The notes under the pieces are model-generated. The model saw nothing but the letters and a program-made list of their open reading frames with translations. It was not told the DNA's origin and ran no database searches. Position numbers and translations under genes: made by a program. Positions 44,551 to 52,395 of a DNA stretch of 64,000 nucleotides are shown piece after piece. This stretch comes from Cupriavidus agavae (GTDB lineage Bacteria; Pseudomonadota; Gammaproteobacteria; Burkholderiales; Burkholderiaceae): positions 124,001 through 188,000 of the forward strand of contig NZ_SGXM01000001.1 of assembly GCF_004217045.1 (NCBI RefSeq), in the 5' to 3' direction. The stretch's first letter is position 1. Every line of letters starts with the position of its first letter.

Positions 44551-44590
44551 GCGGGACAGGCGGAGTATGCTTGCCGCCTGTCCCGCTTTT
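44551..44590 (+). terminator. Terminator of pilTU
   Basis: Perfect 13-bp stem GCGGGACAGGCGG/CCGCCTGTCCCGC with a 10-nt loop, followed by TTTT, 25 bp after pilU. Confidence 0.92.
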
Positions 44591-44609
44591 CATTTCCAAG
44601 GAGCCCCCG

Positions 44610-45107
44610 ATGCCCAACGTCTACGATTTCGAGGCCAGCTCGCTGGCCGGCAAGCCGGTTTCGCTCGAAGCATTCCGCGGCAAGGTACTGCTGATCGTCA
44701 ATACGGCCAGCGAGTGCGGCTTCACGCCGCAGTACGCCGGGCTGCAGACGCTGCAGGACAGCTACCAGACGCGCGGCTTCGACGTGCTGGGCTTCCCGTG
44801 CAACCAGTTCGGCAAGCAGGAGCCGGGCGACGCCGAGCAGATCGGCGCCTTCTGCGAGTCGCGCTTCCAAGTCACCTTTCCGATGTTCGGCAAGATCGAC
44901 GTGAACGGCGCCGACGCCCATCCGCTCTACAAGTGGCTCACGGCCGAGAAGCCGGGGCTGCTCGGCACGCAGGCGATCAAGTGGAATTTCACCAAGTTCC
45001 TGCTGCGCCGCGATGGCACGATCTTCAAGCGCTACGCGCCGACCACCAAGCCCGACGAGATCCGGGCCGACATCGAGGCGCTGCTGGCCGACCCCGGCGC
45101 CGCCTGA
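44610..45107 (+). CDS. Glutathione peroxidase family protein
   Basis: A 165-residue thioredoxin-fold peroxidase that reduces hydroperoxides. The active cysteine is C36 in NTASECGFTPQY; the glutamine (PCNQFGKQEPG) and tryptophan (IKWNFTKFL) of the catalytic group are present. It is the cysteine type, not selenocysteine, and such enzymes often use thioredoxin. The ATG at 44610 has an AGGAG site. It converges with lrgB with only 10 bp between the stops. Confidence 0.94.
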   Translation: MPNVYDFEASSLAGKPVSLEAFRGKVLLIVNTASECGFTPQYAGLQTLQDSYQTRGFDVLGFPCNQFGKQEPGDAEQIGAFCESRFQVTFPMFGKIDVNGADAHPLYKWLTAEKPGLLGTQAIKWNFTKFLLRRDGTIFKRYAPTTKPDEIRADIEALLADPGAA

Positions 45108-45117
45108 GCGGCACCGG

Positions 45118-45843
45118 TCAGCGCGGCATGAAGGTGGCCAGCACTGGCACCAGGATGGCGGTGAGCACGCCATTGAGACCCATGCCGAGCGCGGCAAACG
45201 CGCCGGCTTCCTGGCTGACCTGGAAGGCGCGGGCCGTGCCGATGCCATGCGCGGCCACGCCCGTGGCGAAGCCGCGCACCGTGTAGTCCCGCACGCGCAG
45301 CAGGTTCAGCAGCCCCGTGGCACTGATCGCGCCGATGATGCCGGTGCCCATCACCAGCACGGCGGTCAGCGACGGCAGGCCGCCGATCTTCTCCGAGACG
45401 CCCATGGCGATCGGGATCGTGACCGACTTCGGCGCCAGCGAGCGCACCACCTCGGGCGAGGCGCCCAGCGCGTAGGCCACGCCCACCGCCGACACCACGG
45501 CCGCCGCCGAGCCCGCCACCAGCCCGATCAGCAGCGGCAGCACGTTGCTGCGCAGCTTCGGCAACTGGGTGTAGAGCGGCACGGCCAGCGCCACCGTGGC
45601 CGGGCCGAGCAGGAAGTGGACGAACTGCGCGCCGTCGAAGTAGGTCTTGTACGGGGTACCGGTCACGGTCAGCACCGTGACCAGCAGGGCAACCGAGATC
45701 ATGACCGGATTGGCCAGCGGCGAGAACCGCGCGCGCTCGTAGATGCGGAACGCGAAGACGTAGGCGATCAGCGTGGCGGTCAGCCCGATCAGCGGGCTCG
45801 CCGCCAGGTAGACCCAGATTTCATTGAGACGCGGCGACATCAT
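45118..45843 (-). CDS. lrgB: LrgB/CidB-family membrane protein
   Basis: A 241-residue membrane protein of the LrgB/CidB family. It has about seven helices with the family segments ALLVTVLTVTGTPYKTYFDGA, FLLGPATVALAVPLY, LAPKSVTIPIAMGVSEKIGG and HGIGTARAFQVSQEAGAFA. Its ATG overlaps the lrgA stop (ATGA), so the pair is coupled. LrgAB were named as antiholin partners in Staphylococcus, but relatives transport pyruvate in Bacillus and glycolate/glycerate in plant plastids. The glycolate oxidase genes next door make a transport role attractive here. Confidence 0.93.
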   Translation of the reverse strand: MMSPRLNEIWVYLAASPLIGLTATLIAYVFAFRIYERARFSPLANPVMISVALLVTVLTVTGTPYKTYFDGAQFVHFLLGPATVALAVPLYTQLPKLRSNVLPLLIGLVAGSAAAVVSAVGVAYALGASPEVVRSLAPKSVTIPIAMGVSEKIGGLPSLTAVLVMGTGIIGAISATGLLNLLRVRDYTVRGFATGVAAHGIGTARAFQVSQEAGAFAALGMGLNGVLTAILVPVLATFMPR

Positions 45844-46208
45844 GGCTGCACCTCGCCCTCGGACGGAGCGGCCGGCTTGCGCATCAGCGCGCGCGTGACC
45901 AGCGCGGTGACGGCGATGGCCACCCAGGTGGAGACAACCAGCGCGACGATGATCGGCATCCATTCGCTGCCGATACGGTTGGCATGGACCATGATGCCGA
46001 CGCCGGCGGGCACGAATAGCAGGGACAGGTGCTTGAGGAGTTCGTTGGCCGGGCCCTGGACCACCGGCAGCAGCCGGTTGTCGAATACCAGCCAGCCGAA
46101 CAGCAGGAGCATGCCGATCACGGGACCGGGAACGGGCAGGCGCAGCGCGTAGCTGATCACCTCGCCCACGGTCTGGAAGACCAGCAGAATGGCAAACGTC
46201 TGAAGCAT
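45840..46208 (-). CDS. lrgA: LrgA/CidA-family membrane protein
   Basis: A 122-residue protein with four hydrophobic helices and the family pattern ALRLPVPGPVIGMLLLFGWL, LSLLFVPAGVGIMVH. It is the partner of LrgB; in the plant plastid homologue the two are one fused polypeptide. It lies 134 bp downstream of glcF on the same strand, with a palindromic terminator in between. Confidence 0.93.
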   Translation of the reverse strand: MLQTFAILLVFQTVGEVISYALRLPVPGPVIGMLLLFGWLVFDNRLLPVVQGPANELLKHLSLLFVPAGVGIMVHANRIGSEWMPIIVALVVSTWVAIAVTALVTRALMRKPAAPSEGEVQP

Positions 46209-46269
46209 GGGGGCAACTTGGGGGTTCCGGAACTGCCGCCATGGTACTCCGGTATGCGGTCGGTTTGCT

Positions 46270-46296
46270 CCCCTCTCCCGCTTGGCGGGAGAGGGG
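46270..46296 (-). terminator. CTCTCCCGC-type palindrome after glcF
   Basis: Perfect 12-bp inverted repeat CCCCTCTCCCGC/GCGGGAGAGGGG with loop TTG. It sits between glcF and lrgA and shares its core with the palindrome at 59959-59990, so it may be a REP-like element as well as a transcription stop. Confidence 0.7.
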
Positions 46297-46341
46297 CCGG
46301 GGGTGAGGGTCGGCTTGTGGTGAACGGAGAGATCAAGCCGG

Positions 46342-47607
46342 TCAGGCCGCCACTGCCACCGGCGTCATCATCCGGTCCACCAGTTCCACCCAATGCATCA
46401 CCGGCGTGTCCGTGCCGCTCTGCAGGTGCGTGATGCACCCGATGTTCGCGGAAACGATCGAATCCGGCGATGTGGCCTGCAGCTTGGCCAGCTTGTCGTC
46501 GCGCAGCTTGTACGACAGTTCGGGCTGCAGCACGGAATAGGTGCCGGCCGAGCCGCAGCACAGGTGGCTGTCGGCGCAGAGCCGCACGTCCACGCCGAGC
46601 CGGGTCAGCAGCGCCTCCACCTTGCCGCGGATCTGCTGGCCGTGCTGGAGCGTGCAGGGCGGATGCCAGGCCACGCGGCGGCCGTCGCGCGGCACGGCGC
46701 CCGCGAGCTTGTGCAGGTCATCGCCAAACTCGGGCAGCAGTTCGGACAGGTCGCGCGTCAGGGCCGAGACGCGGGCGGCGCGCTCGGCGTAGCGGGGGTC
46801 GTCGCGCAGCAGGTGGCCGTAGTCCTTGACCATCGCGCCGCAGCCCGAGGCCGTCATGACGATGGCCTCGGCGCCGGCCTCGATATGGGGCCACCAGGCG
46901 TCGATGTTGGCGCGCATGTTGTCGAGCCCGCCCGGATGGTCGCCCGTGTGGAAGCGGATCGCGCCGCAGCAGCCGGCCTCGGGGGCGACGATCAGTTCCA
47001 CGCCGAGACGGTCGAACACGCGCGCCGTGGCGGCATTGATGTTGGGCGACATCGCCGGTTGCACGCAGCCATCGAGCAGCAGCATCTTGCGTGCGTGGCT
47101 GGTGCGCGGCCAGGTGCCCGGCGCGGTGGGATTGGCCGGCACCTTGTTGCGCAGCGCCTGCGGCAGCATGGGCCGCACCACCTGCCCGAGCTTGAGCGCC
47201 GGGCCGAAGAGCGCCGGCCGCGTCAGGCCCTCGCGCAGCACCCAGCGCGCCACGCGCTGGCCCAGCGGGCGCCGGATGCCCTCGGCTTCGAGCCGTTCAT
47301 CAACGATCTGCCGGCCGATATCGACGAGCCGGCCGTACGTCACGCCCGACGGGCAGGTGGACTCGCAGTTGCGGCAGGTCAGGCAGCGGTCCAGGTGCAG
47401 CCGCGTGCTTTCGGTCACCGGGTTGCCTTCGAGCACCTGCTTCATCAGGTAGATGCGGCCACGCGGGCCGTCCAGCTCGTCGCCCAGCAACTGGTACGTG
47501 GGGCAGGTGGCGGTGCAGAAGCCGCAGTGCACGCACTTGCCGACGATGGACTTCGCCTCTTCGCCCTCGGGGGTGTTGCGCAGGAATTCGGCCAGGGTGG
47601 TTTGCAT
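46342..47607 (-). CDS. glcF: Glycolate oxidase iron-sulphur subunit GlcF
   Basis: GlcF passes electrons from the flavin subunits to the quinone pool. The 421-residue protein has two 4Fe-4S binding motifs, C25/C28/C31/C35 (CVHCGFCTATCP) and C75/C78/C81/C85 (CLTCRNCESTCP), then two CCG-type domains with GCCGAIRFH and HLCCGSAG. It lies 28 bp after glcE. With GlcD and GlcE it oxidises glycolate to glyoxylate. Confidence 0.95.
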   Translation of the reverse strand: MQTTLAEFLRNTPEGEEAKSIVGKCVHCGFCTATCPTYQLLGDELDGPRGRIYLMKQVLEGNPVTESTRLHLDRCLTCRNCESTCPSGVTYGRLVDIGRQIVDERLEAEGIRRPLGQRVARWVLREGLTRPALFGPALKLGQVVRPMLPQALRNKVPANPTAPGTWPRTSHARKMLLLDGCVQPAMSPNINAATARVFDRLGVELIVAPEAGCCGAIRFHTGDHPGGLDNMRANIDAWWPHIEAGAEAIVMTASGCGAMVKDYGHLLRDDPRYAERAARVSALTRDLSELLPEFGDDLHKLAGAVPRDGRRVAWHPPCTLQHGQQIRGKVEALLTRLGVDVRLCADSHLCCGSAGTYSVLQPELSYKLRDDKLAKLQATSPDSIVSANIGCITHLQSGTDTPVMHWVELVDRMMTPVAVAA

Positions 47608-47635
47608 GGTGGGGATCGTTATGGGGGCCCGGAAT

Positions 47636-48751
47636 TCAGAGCCCGTTGTACATGCGTTGCGGATTGAAGATGCCGGCCGGGTCGAACGTGGCCTTCAGGC
47701 GGCGGTGGATCGCCGCCAGCGGCGCGGCCAGCGGCGTGAACACGCCCGCCGACTTGTCGCCGTTGCGGAACAGCGTGGCATGGCCGCCGGCCGCCTGGGC
47801 CACGGCGCGCACGTGGTCGGCCGCCGCGCCGCTGTCGTCCGGCGCCAGCCACCAGCGCTGGCCGCCGCCCCATTCCACCAGTTGCGCGCCGGGCAGGTCG
47901 AGCGGGGGGACGACGGTAGGCACGGCAATGCGCCACAGCGCGGCATTGGCGTCATGGGCCGGCGCGAAGAACGGGTGGGTTTGCTCGCGCAGCGCGTTCC
48001 ACAGCAACTGTGCGTGGCTGTTGTCCACCACCTCGCCGCCCAGGCTGTCGCGCGCCGCGCAGACCGCCGCCGTGGCGCCGCTCAACCGCACATGCAGCAC
48101 GCCGTCGTGCCAGGCCGACGCGGCAATCGGCAGCGGCTTGCCGCCCCACTTGTTGAGCTGGTCGATCGCCTCGGCCTGCGGCAGCGTAAAGCGCAGCGTG
48201 GCATCGTCGAACGGCACCGGCAGCACCTTCAGCGACACCTCGGTAATCAGCCCGAGCGTGCCGAGCGACCCCGCCAGCAGCCGCGACACATCGTAGCCGG
48301 CCACGTTCTTCATGACCTGCCCGCCGAAGTTCAGGATCTCGCCCTGGCCGTCCATCAGTTGCGCGCCGAGCACGAAATCGCGCAGTGCACCCACCGCCTG
48401 GCGGCGCGGGCCGGACAGCCCGGCTGCCACGGCGCCGCCCAGCGTGGCCGCGCTGGCCTGGCCGCGCGCGGCGAAGTGGGGCGGCTCGAAAGCCAGCATC
48501 TGGCGCCGCTCGGCCAGCGCGTCCTCGATCTCGCCCAGCGGCGTGCCGCAGCGCGCGGTGATCACGAGTTCGGCCGGGTCGTAGTCGACGATGCCGCGAT
48601 AGGCGCGCGTGTCGAGCACGGTGCCGGCGGGCACCTGGCCATAGAAATCCTTGCTGCCGCCGCCGCGCAGGCACAGCGGCGTGCGGCTGTCGGCGGCGTG
48701 GCGGATCGCATCGCGGAAGGTCCCGAGGGCGGCGTCGAGGGTGGCTGGCAT
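47636..48751 (-). CDS. glcE: Glycolate oxidase FAD-binding subunit GlcE
   Basis: GlcE is the short FAD-binding subunit. The 371 residues start with the FAD_binding_4 domain (PLCLRGGGSKDFYG, VLDTRAYRGIVDYDPAELVITARCGTPL in two parts, the ARGQASAATLGGAVAAGLSG core) and end in a small helical tail. It lies between an ion-channel gene and glcF. The channel stands where glcE would normally follow glcD directly. Confidence 0.94.
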   Translation of the reverse strand: MPATLDAALGTFRDAIRHAADSRTPLCLRGGGSKDFYGQVPAGTVLDTRAYRGIVDYDPAELVITARCGTPLGEIEDALAERRQMLAFEPPHFAARGQASAATLGGAVAAGLSGPRRQAVGALRDFVLGAQLMDGQGEILNFGGQVMKNVAGYDVSRLLAGSLGTLGLITEVSLKVLPVPFDDATLRFTLPQAEAIDQLNKWGGKPLPIAASAWHDGVLHVRLSGATAAVCAARDSLGGEVVDNSHAQLLWNALREQTHPFFAPAHDANAALWRIAVPTVVPPLDLPGAQLVEWGGGQRWWLAPDDSGAAADHVRAVAQAAGGHATLFRNGDKSAGVFTPLAAPLAAIHRRLKATFDPAGIFNPQRMYNGL

Positions 48752-48784
48752 GAGGACGGTGTCGTTATGGGAATGGTTTCGGGG

Positions 48785-49729
48785 TCAGCGCGGCGGGCGC
48801 GGCGGCTTTGGTGGTGCCGGCGGCGGCGCATTGTCGAGCGCGCCTTCGAGCTTCGAGTCCGAGCGGTAGTCGGGCAGCACGGTGCCGCAGTGCTTGCAGA
48901 ACCGGGCGTCCGGCTCGTGCCCTTCGGTCAGGCAGTGTTCGCAACTGCGCGTGGTCAGCGGCCGCTTGATGATGCTGGCGGCCAGCTCGGCGCCCACGAT
49001 GCCGGTGGGGAACGCGATGATCCCGTAGCCGAGCAGGATGGTCAGGGATGTGATGAACTGTCCCACCGGGGTGCGGGGCACGATGTCGCCGAAGCCGGTG
49101 GTGGTCAGCGTGACGATGGCCCAGTACATGCTCAGCGGAATGCTCGTGAAGCCATGCTGTGGGCCTTCCACCACGTACATCACGGTGCCCAGGATCACGG
49201 TGATGATGAACACTGTGCCCAGGAACACGAAGATCTTGCGCCGGCTGTTGGACAGCGCGCGCGCCAGGATCTCGGCTTCCTCGAAATAGACGGTCAGCTT
49301 CAGGATCCGGAAGACCCGCATCAGCCGCAGCAGCCGCACGTCGATCAGGAAGGCCAGCTCGGGCACGAAGAACGACGCCCAGGTGGGCATGATCGAGATG
49401 AAATCGATGATGCCGTAGAAGCTGAACGCGTAGCGCAGCGGCCGCCGCACCACGGCCAGCCGCATGACGTACTCGGCCGTGAACAGCAGCGTGAACATCC
49501 ATTCGAGCCCCGTGAACAGCGTGCCCAGGCGCTCGTGCGCCGACGGGATGCTGTCGAGCATCACCACGCCCACGCTAGCCACGATGGCCACCAGCAGGAT
49601 CACGTCGAACAGCCGGCCCTGCCGGGTGTCGGCCTCGAAGATGATCGTGTACCAGCGCTGGCGCCAGCCGGATTCGGGCTGGCCCAGGCGCTGGCGGGTC
49701 AGGGCGTTGGTGTTGTGGCGGTTTGGCAT
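48785..49729 (-). CDS. Voltage-gated potassium-channel-like ion transporter with C-terminal zinc ribbon
   Basis: A 314-residue six-helix ion channel. S1-S3 span roughly 40-120, S4 carries R132, R135, R138 and R141 (VRLLRLMRVFRILKL), and the pore filter is TTTGFGD (209-215), a potassium type. S6 (GYGIIAFPTGIVGAELA) follows. The end has two Cys pairs, C263/C266 and C278/C281, that look like a zinc ribbon, then a proline-rich tail. It sits inside the glycolate oxidase genes, 60 bp after glcD and 34 bp before glcE, so it is probably co-transcribed. Its link to glycolate use is unknown. Confidence 0.88.
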   Translation of the reverse strand: MPNRHNTNALTRQRLGQPESGWRQRWYTIIFEADTRQGRLFDVILLVAIVASVGVVMLDSIPSAHERLGTLFTGLEWMFTLLFTAEYVMRLAVVRRPLRYAFSFYGIIDFISIMPTWASFFVPELAFLIDVRLLRLMRVFRILKLTVYFEEAEILARALSNSRRKIFVFLGTVFIITVILGTVMYVVEGPQHGFTSIPLSMYWAIVTLTTTGFGDIVPRTPVGQFITSLTILLGYGIIAFPTGIVGAELAASIIKRPLTTRSCEHCLTEGHEPDARFCKHCGTVLPDYRSDSKLEGALDNAPPPAPPKPPRPPR

Positions 49730-49788
49730 ATCGGACGTGTCTGGTAACGGAGAAGGCGGCCTGCCGCCTTCCGCACCGGGCCCGGCGG

Positions 49789-51291
49789 TCAGAACCGGGG
49801 CAGGTCCGGATGCGGCAGCAGGCCGCGCCTGACGTGCATCTTGCCGTATTCGGCGCAGCGGGCCAGCGTGGGAATGGCCTTGTCCGGATTCAGCAGCCGC
49901 GCGGGGTCGAACGCGGCCTTCACGCCGAAGAACGCGTCGCGCTCGGCCGCCGAGAACTGCACGCACATCGAATTGAGCTTCTCGACGCCCACGCCGTGCT
50001 CGCCGGTCACGGTGCCACCCAGTTCCACGCAGGTCTCCAGGATATCGGCGCCGAACAGCTCGGCGCGATGCCACTGGTCGACATCGCCGCCATCGAACAG
50101 GATCAGGGGGTGCATGTTGCCATCGCCGGCGTGGAATACGTTGATGCACCGCAAGCTGTACTTCCGCTCCATGTCCTCGATGCGCTTGAGCAGCGTGCCG
50201 ATGTGCTTGCGCGGGATCGTGCCGTCCATGCAGTAGTAATCCGGCGAAATCCGGCCGGCGGCGGGGAAGGCGTTCTTGCGCCCGCTCCAGAAGCGCAGGC
50301 GCTCGGCCTCGCTCTGCGACACCGTGATGCGCGTCGCGCCCGAGGCGCGCAGCACCTCGCTCATGCGGCCGATCTCCTCGGCCACTTCCTCGGGGGTGCC
50401 GTCCGATTCGCACAGCAGGATCGCGGCGGCGTCCAGGTCGTACCCCGCCTTGACGAACTCCTCCACGGCCGCCGTGGCGGGCCGGTCCATCATCTCCAGC
50501 CCGGCCGGGATGATGCCGGCGGCGATCACGTCGGCCACGGCATTGCCGCCTTTCTCCACGTCGTCGAAGCTGGCCATGATGACCTGCGCGAGCTGTGGCT
50601 TGGGCACCAGCCTGACGGTGACCTCGGTGACCACGGCCAGCATGCCTTCGGAGCCGATCACCGTGGCCAGCAGGTCGAGTCCCGGCGAGTCCGGCGCCTC
50701 GGAACCGAACACCACCACGTCGCCCTCCATCGTCACGGCCCGCACGCGCAGCACGTTGTGCACGGTCAGCCCGTACTTCAGGCAGTGCACGCCGCCCGAG
50801 TTCTCGGCCACGTTGCCGCCGATCGAGCAGGCGATCTGCGACGACGGATCGGGGGCGTAGTAGAGGCCGTGGGCGGCGGAGGCTTCGGAAATGGCCAGGT
50901 TGCGCACGCCGGGCTGGACCACGGCCGTGCGCGAATAGGGATCGACCGACAGGATGCGCTTGAAGCGCGCCAGCGACAGCACCAGGCCGCCCGCGATCGG
51001 CATCGCGCCGCCGGACAGGCTCGTGCCCGAGCCGCGCGGCACCACCGGCACACCCAGTTCGTGGCACAGGCGCAGCACGGCGCAGACCTGCTCCTCGGTA
51101 TCGGGCAGCACCACGGCATCGGGCACCTGGCGATAGGCGGCCAGGCCGTCGCACTCGTAGGGCACGGTGTCCTCGGCCTTCCAGAGCACAGCGGTGTCCG
51201 GCAGGATCTGGCCGAGCCGGGCCAGCAGCGCGGCGCGGCGGGCGTCGGCGCTGTCACCAGCCACGTTGTGGGCGTCTTGCGGTGCGTTCAT
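49789..51291 (-). CDS. glcD: Glycolate oxidase FAD-linked subunit GlcD
   Basis: GlcD is the main flavin subunit of glycolate oxidase. The 500-residue protein shows the FAD_binding_4 domain (VPVVPRGSGTSLSGGAMP, DPSSQIACSIGGNVAENSGG) and the FAD-oxidase C domain with NVFHAGDGNMHPLILFD and GTVTGEHGVGVEK. It starts at ATG 51291 with a GGAGT site. The gene opens the glcD-channel-glcE-glcF run; the LysR gene upstream on the same strand is a candidate regulator. Confidence 0.94.
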   Translation of the reverse strand: MNAPQDAHNVAGDSADARRAALLARLGQILPDTAVLWKAEDTVPYECDGLAAYRQVPDAVVLPDTEEQVCAVLRLCHELGVPVVPRGSGTSLSGGAMPIAGGLVLSLARFKRILSVDPYSRTAVVQPGVRNLAISEASAAHGLYYAPDPSSQIACSIGGNVAENSGGVHCLKYGLTVHNVLRVRAVTMEGDVVVFGSEAPDSPGLDLLATVIGSEGMLAVVTEVTVRLVPKPQLAQVIMASFDDVEKGGNAVADVIAAGIIPAGLEMMDRPATAAVEEFVKAGYDLDAAAILLCESDGTPEEVAEEIGRMSEVLRASGATRITVSQSEAERLRFWSGRKNAFPAAGRISPDYYCMDGTIPRKHIGTLLKRIEDMERKYSLRCINVFHAGDGNMHPLILFDGGDVDQWHRAELFGADILETCVELGGTVTGEHGVGVEKLNSMCVQFSAAERDAFFGVKAAFDPARLLNPDKAIPTLARCAEYGKMHVRRGLLPHPDLPRF

Positions 51292-51491
51292 GGCAACTCC
51301 TGTGACGGCCCGGGCGCCGCGCAGGACCTGCGCGCAGCGGCCGGGGAGGGGGACGGCCGACTATAGCGCAGGCCACCGGCCATGCGCGCGCCGCTGCGCA
51401 TGAATTCGGCACGGCGGGCCGATCAAGATTGTTCATGCCCCGCGGGCAGCCGCGCACCCCCGGTGCCTCTTCCAGCCTAGCGGCTGGGCCG

Positions 51492-52382
51492 CTACCAGTC
51501 CAGCCCGACCAGCCAGTCGATGAAATAGCGCGCTTCGGGCATCAGCGGCGCCTGCTCGCGCTCGACGATGTAGTAGCCATGCGGCGAAACCGACTCCACA
51601 TCCAGCATCTTCACGATCTGGCCCGACGCCAGCCACTGCCGCGCCATGCGCTGGCGCACCAGCCCCACGCCCTGGTTCGAGACGATGGCTTCCAGCATCA
51701 GCCCGATGTCGTTGAACTGGGCGCCGGTCTGCGGCTCGGGCCAGTCCAGCCCGGCGGTCTCGAACCACGGCCGCCACGGCTCCAGCGGGCTGCGCAGCAG
51801 GGTCAGGTTGTGCAGGTCCTGCGGCTTCGTGATGGCGAAACCGTTGACGCGCTCGTAGTACTCGCGCCCGCAGGCCGGGAAGACCTGCTCCACCAGCAGC
51901 CTCGTGGTCTTAAGGTCCGGGTAGCGGCCGGTGCCGTAGCGGATCTCCACGTCGGTGTCCTCGGCCTTGACGTCGAGGAAGGGCACCGCCAGGTGCAGCT
52001 CCAGGTCGATATGCGGGTACAGCGCGCCGAACTCGGGCAGCCGGGGCACCAGGTGCTGGCGGCCGAACGTGGGCGGGATGGCCACGCGCAGCCGGGCGCG
52101 CTGGTTGTTGTACTCGGGCCGCGCCAGTTCGTTGAGCGATTTGAGGGCATCCTCGACATTGCGGTGGTAGCGCATGCCGGCTGCGGTCAGCCGCAGCGCG
52201 GCGTTCGAGCGCACGAAGAGATCCTCGCCCCAGAGCTCCTCCAGGTTCTTGATCCGGTGCGAGACCGCGCTGGGCGTGACCGACAGCTCCTCGGCCGCGC
52301 GCGCAAAGCTGCCCAGCCGGGCGGCTGCCTCGAACGCAATCAGCAGGTGCAGCGGCGGAACCCGCTGGAAGACCGATGCCAT
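51492..52382 (-). CDS. LysR-family regulator, GcvA-like
   Basis: A 296-residue LysR regulator with the N-terminal winged helix (FEAAARLGSFARAAEELSVTPSAVSHRIKNLEE in two parts) and a substrate domain with VEIRYGTGRYPDL and QGVGLVRQRMA, typical of the GcvA subfamily. It lies between dld, ending 13 bp away, and glcD, 200 bp downstream, all on the minus strand. It may control either; the ligand is not known. Confidence 0.88.
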   Translation of the reverse strand: MASVFQRVPPLHLLIAFEAAARLGSFARAAEELSVTPSAVSHRIKNLEELWGEDLFVRSNAALRLTAAGMRYHRNVEDALKSLNELARPEYNNQRARLRVAIPPTFGRQHLVPRLPEFGALYPHIDLELHLAVPFLDVKAEDTDVEIRYGTGRYPDLKTTRLLVEQVFPACGREYYERVNGFAITKPQDLHNLTLLRSPLEPWRPWFETAGLDWPEPQTGAQFNDIGLMLEAIVSNQGVGLVRQRMARQWLASGQIVKMLDVESVSPHGYYIVEREQAPLMPEARYFIDWLVGLDW

Positions 52383-52395
52383 GGCCGGAATCCCC

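Noticed and set aside
45013..46152. Plus-strand frame across lrgAB
   Set aside because: Antisense to two membrane-protein genes and made of Arg/His/Gln-rich low-complexity sequence.
45118..46208. lrgAB as a toxin or holin system of phage origin
   Set aside because: No phage genes are near and the neighbours are metabolic; the holin label comes from one lineage only.
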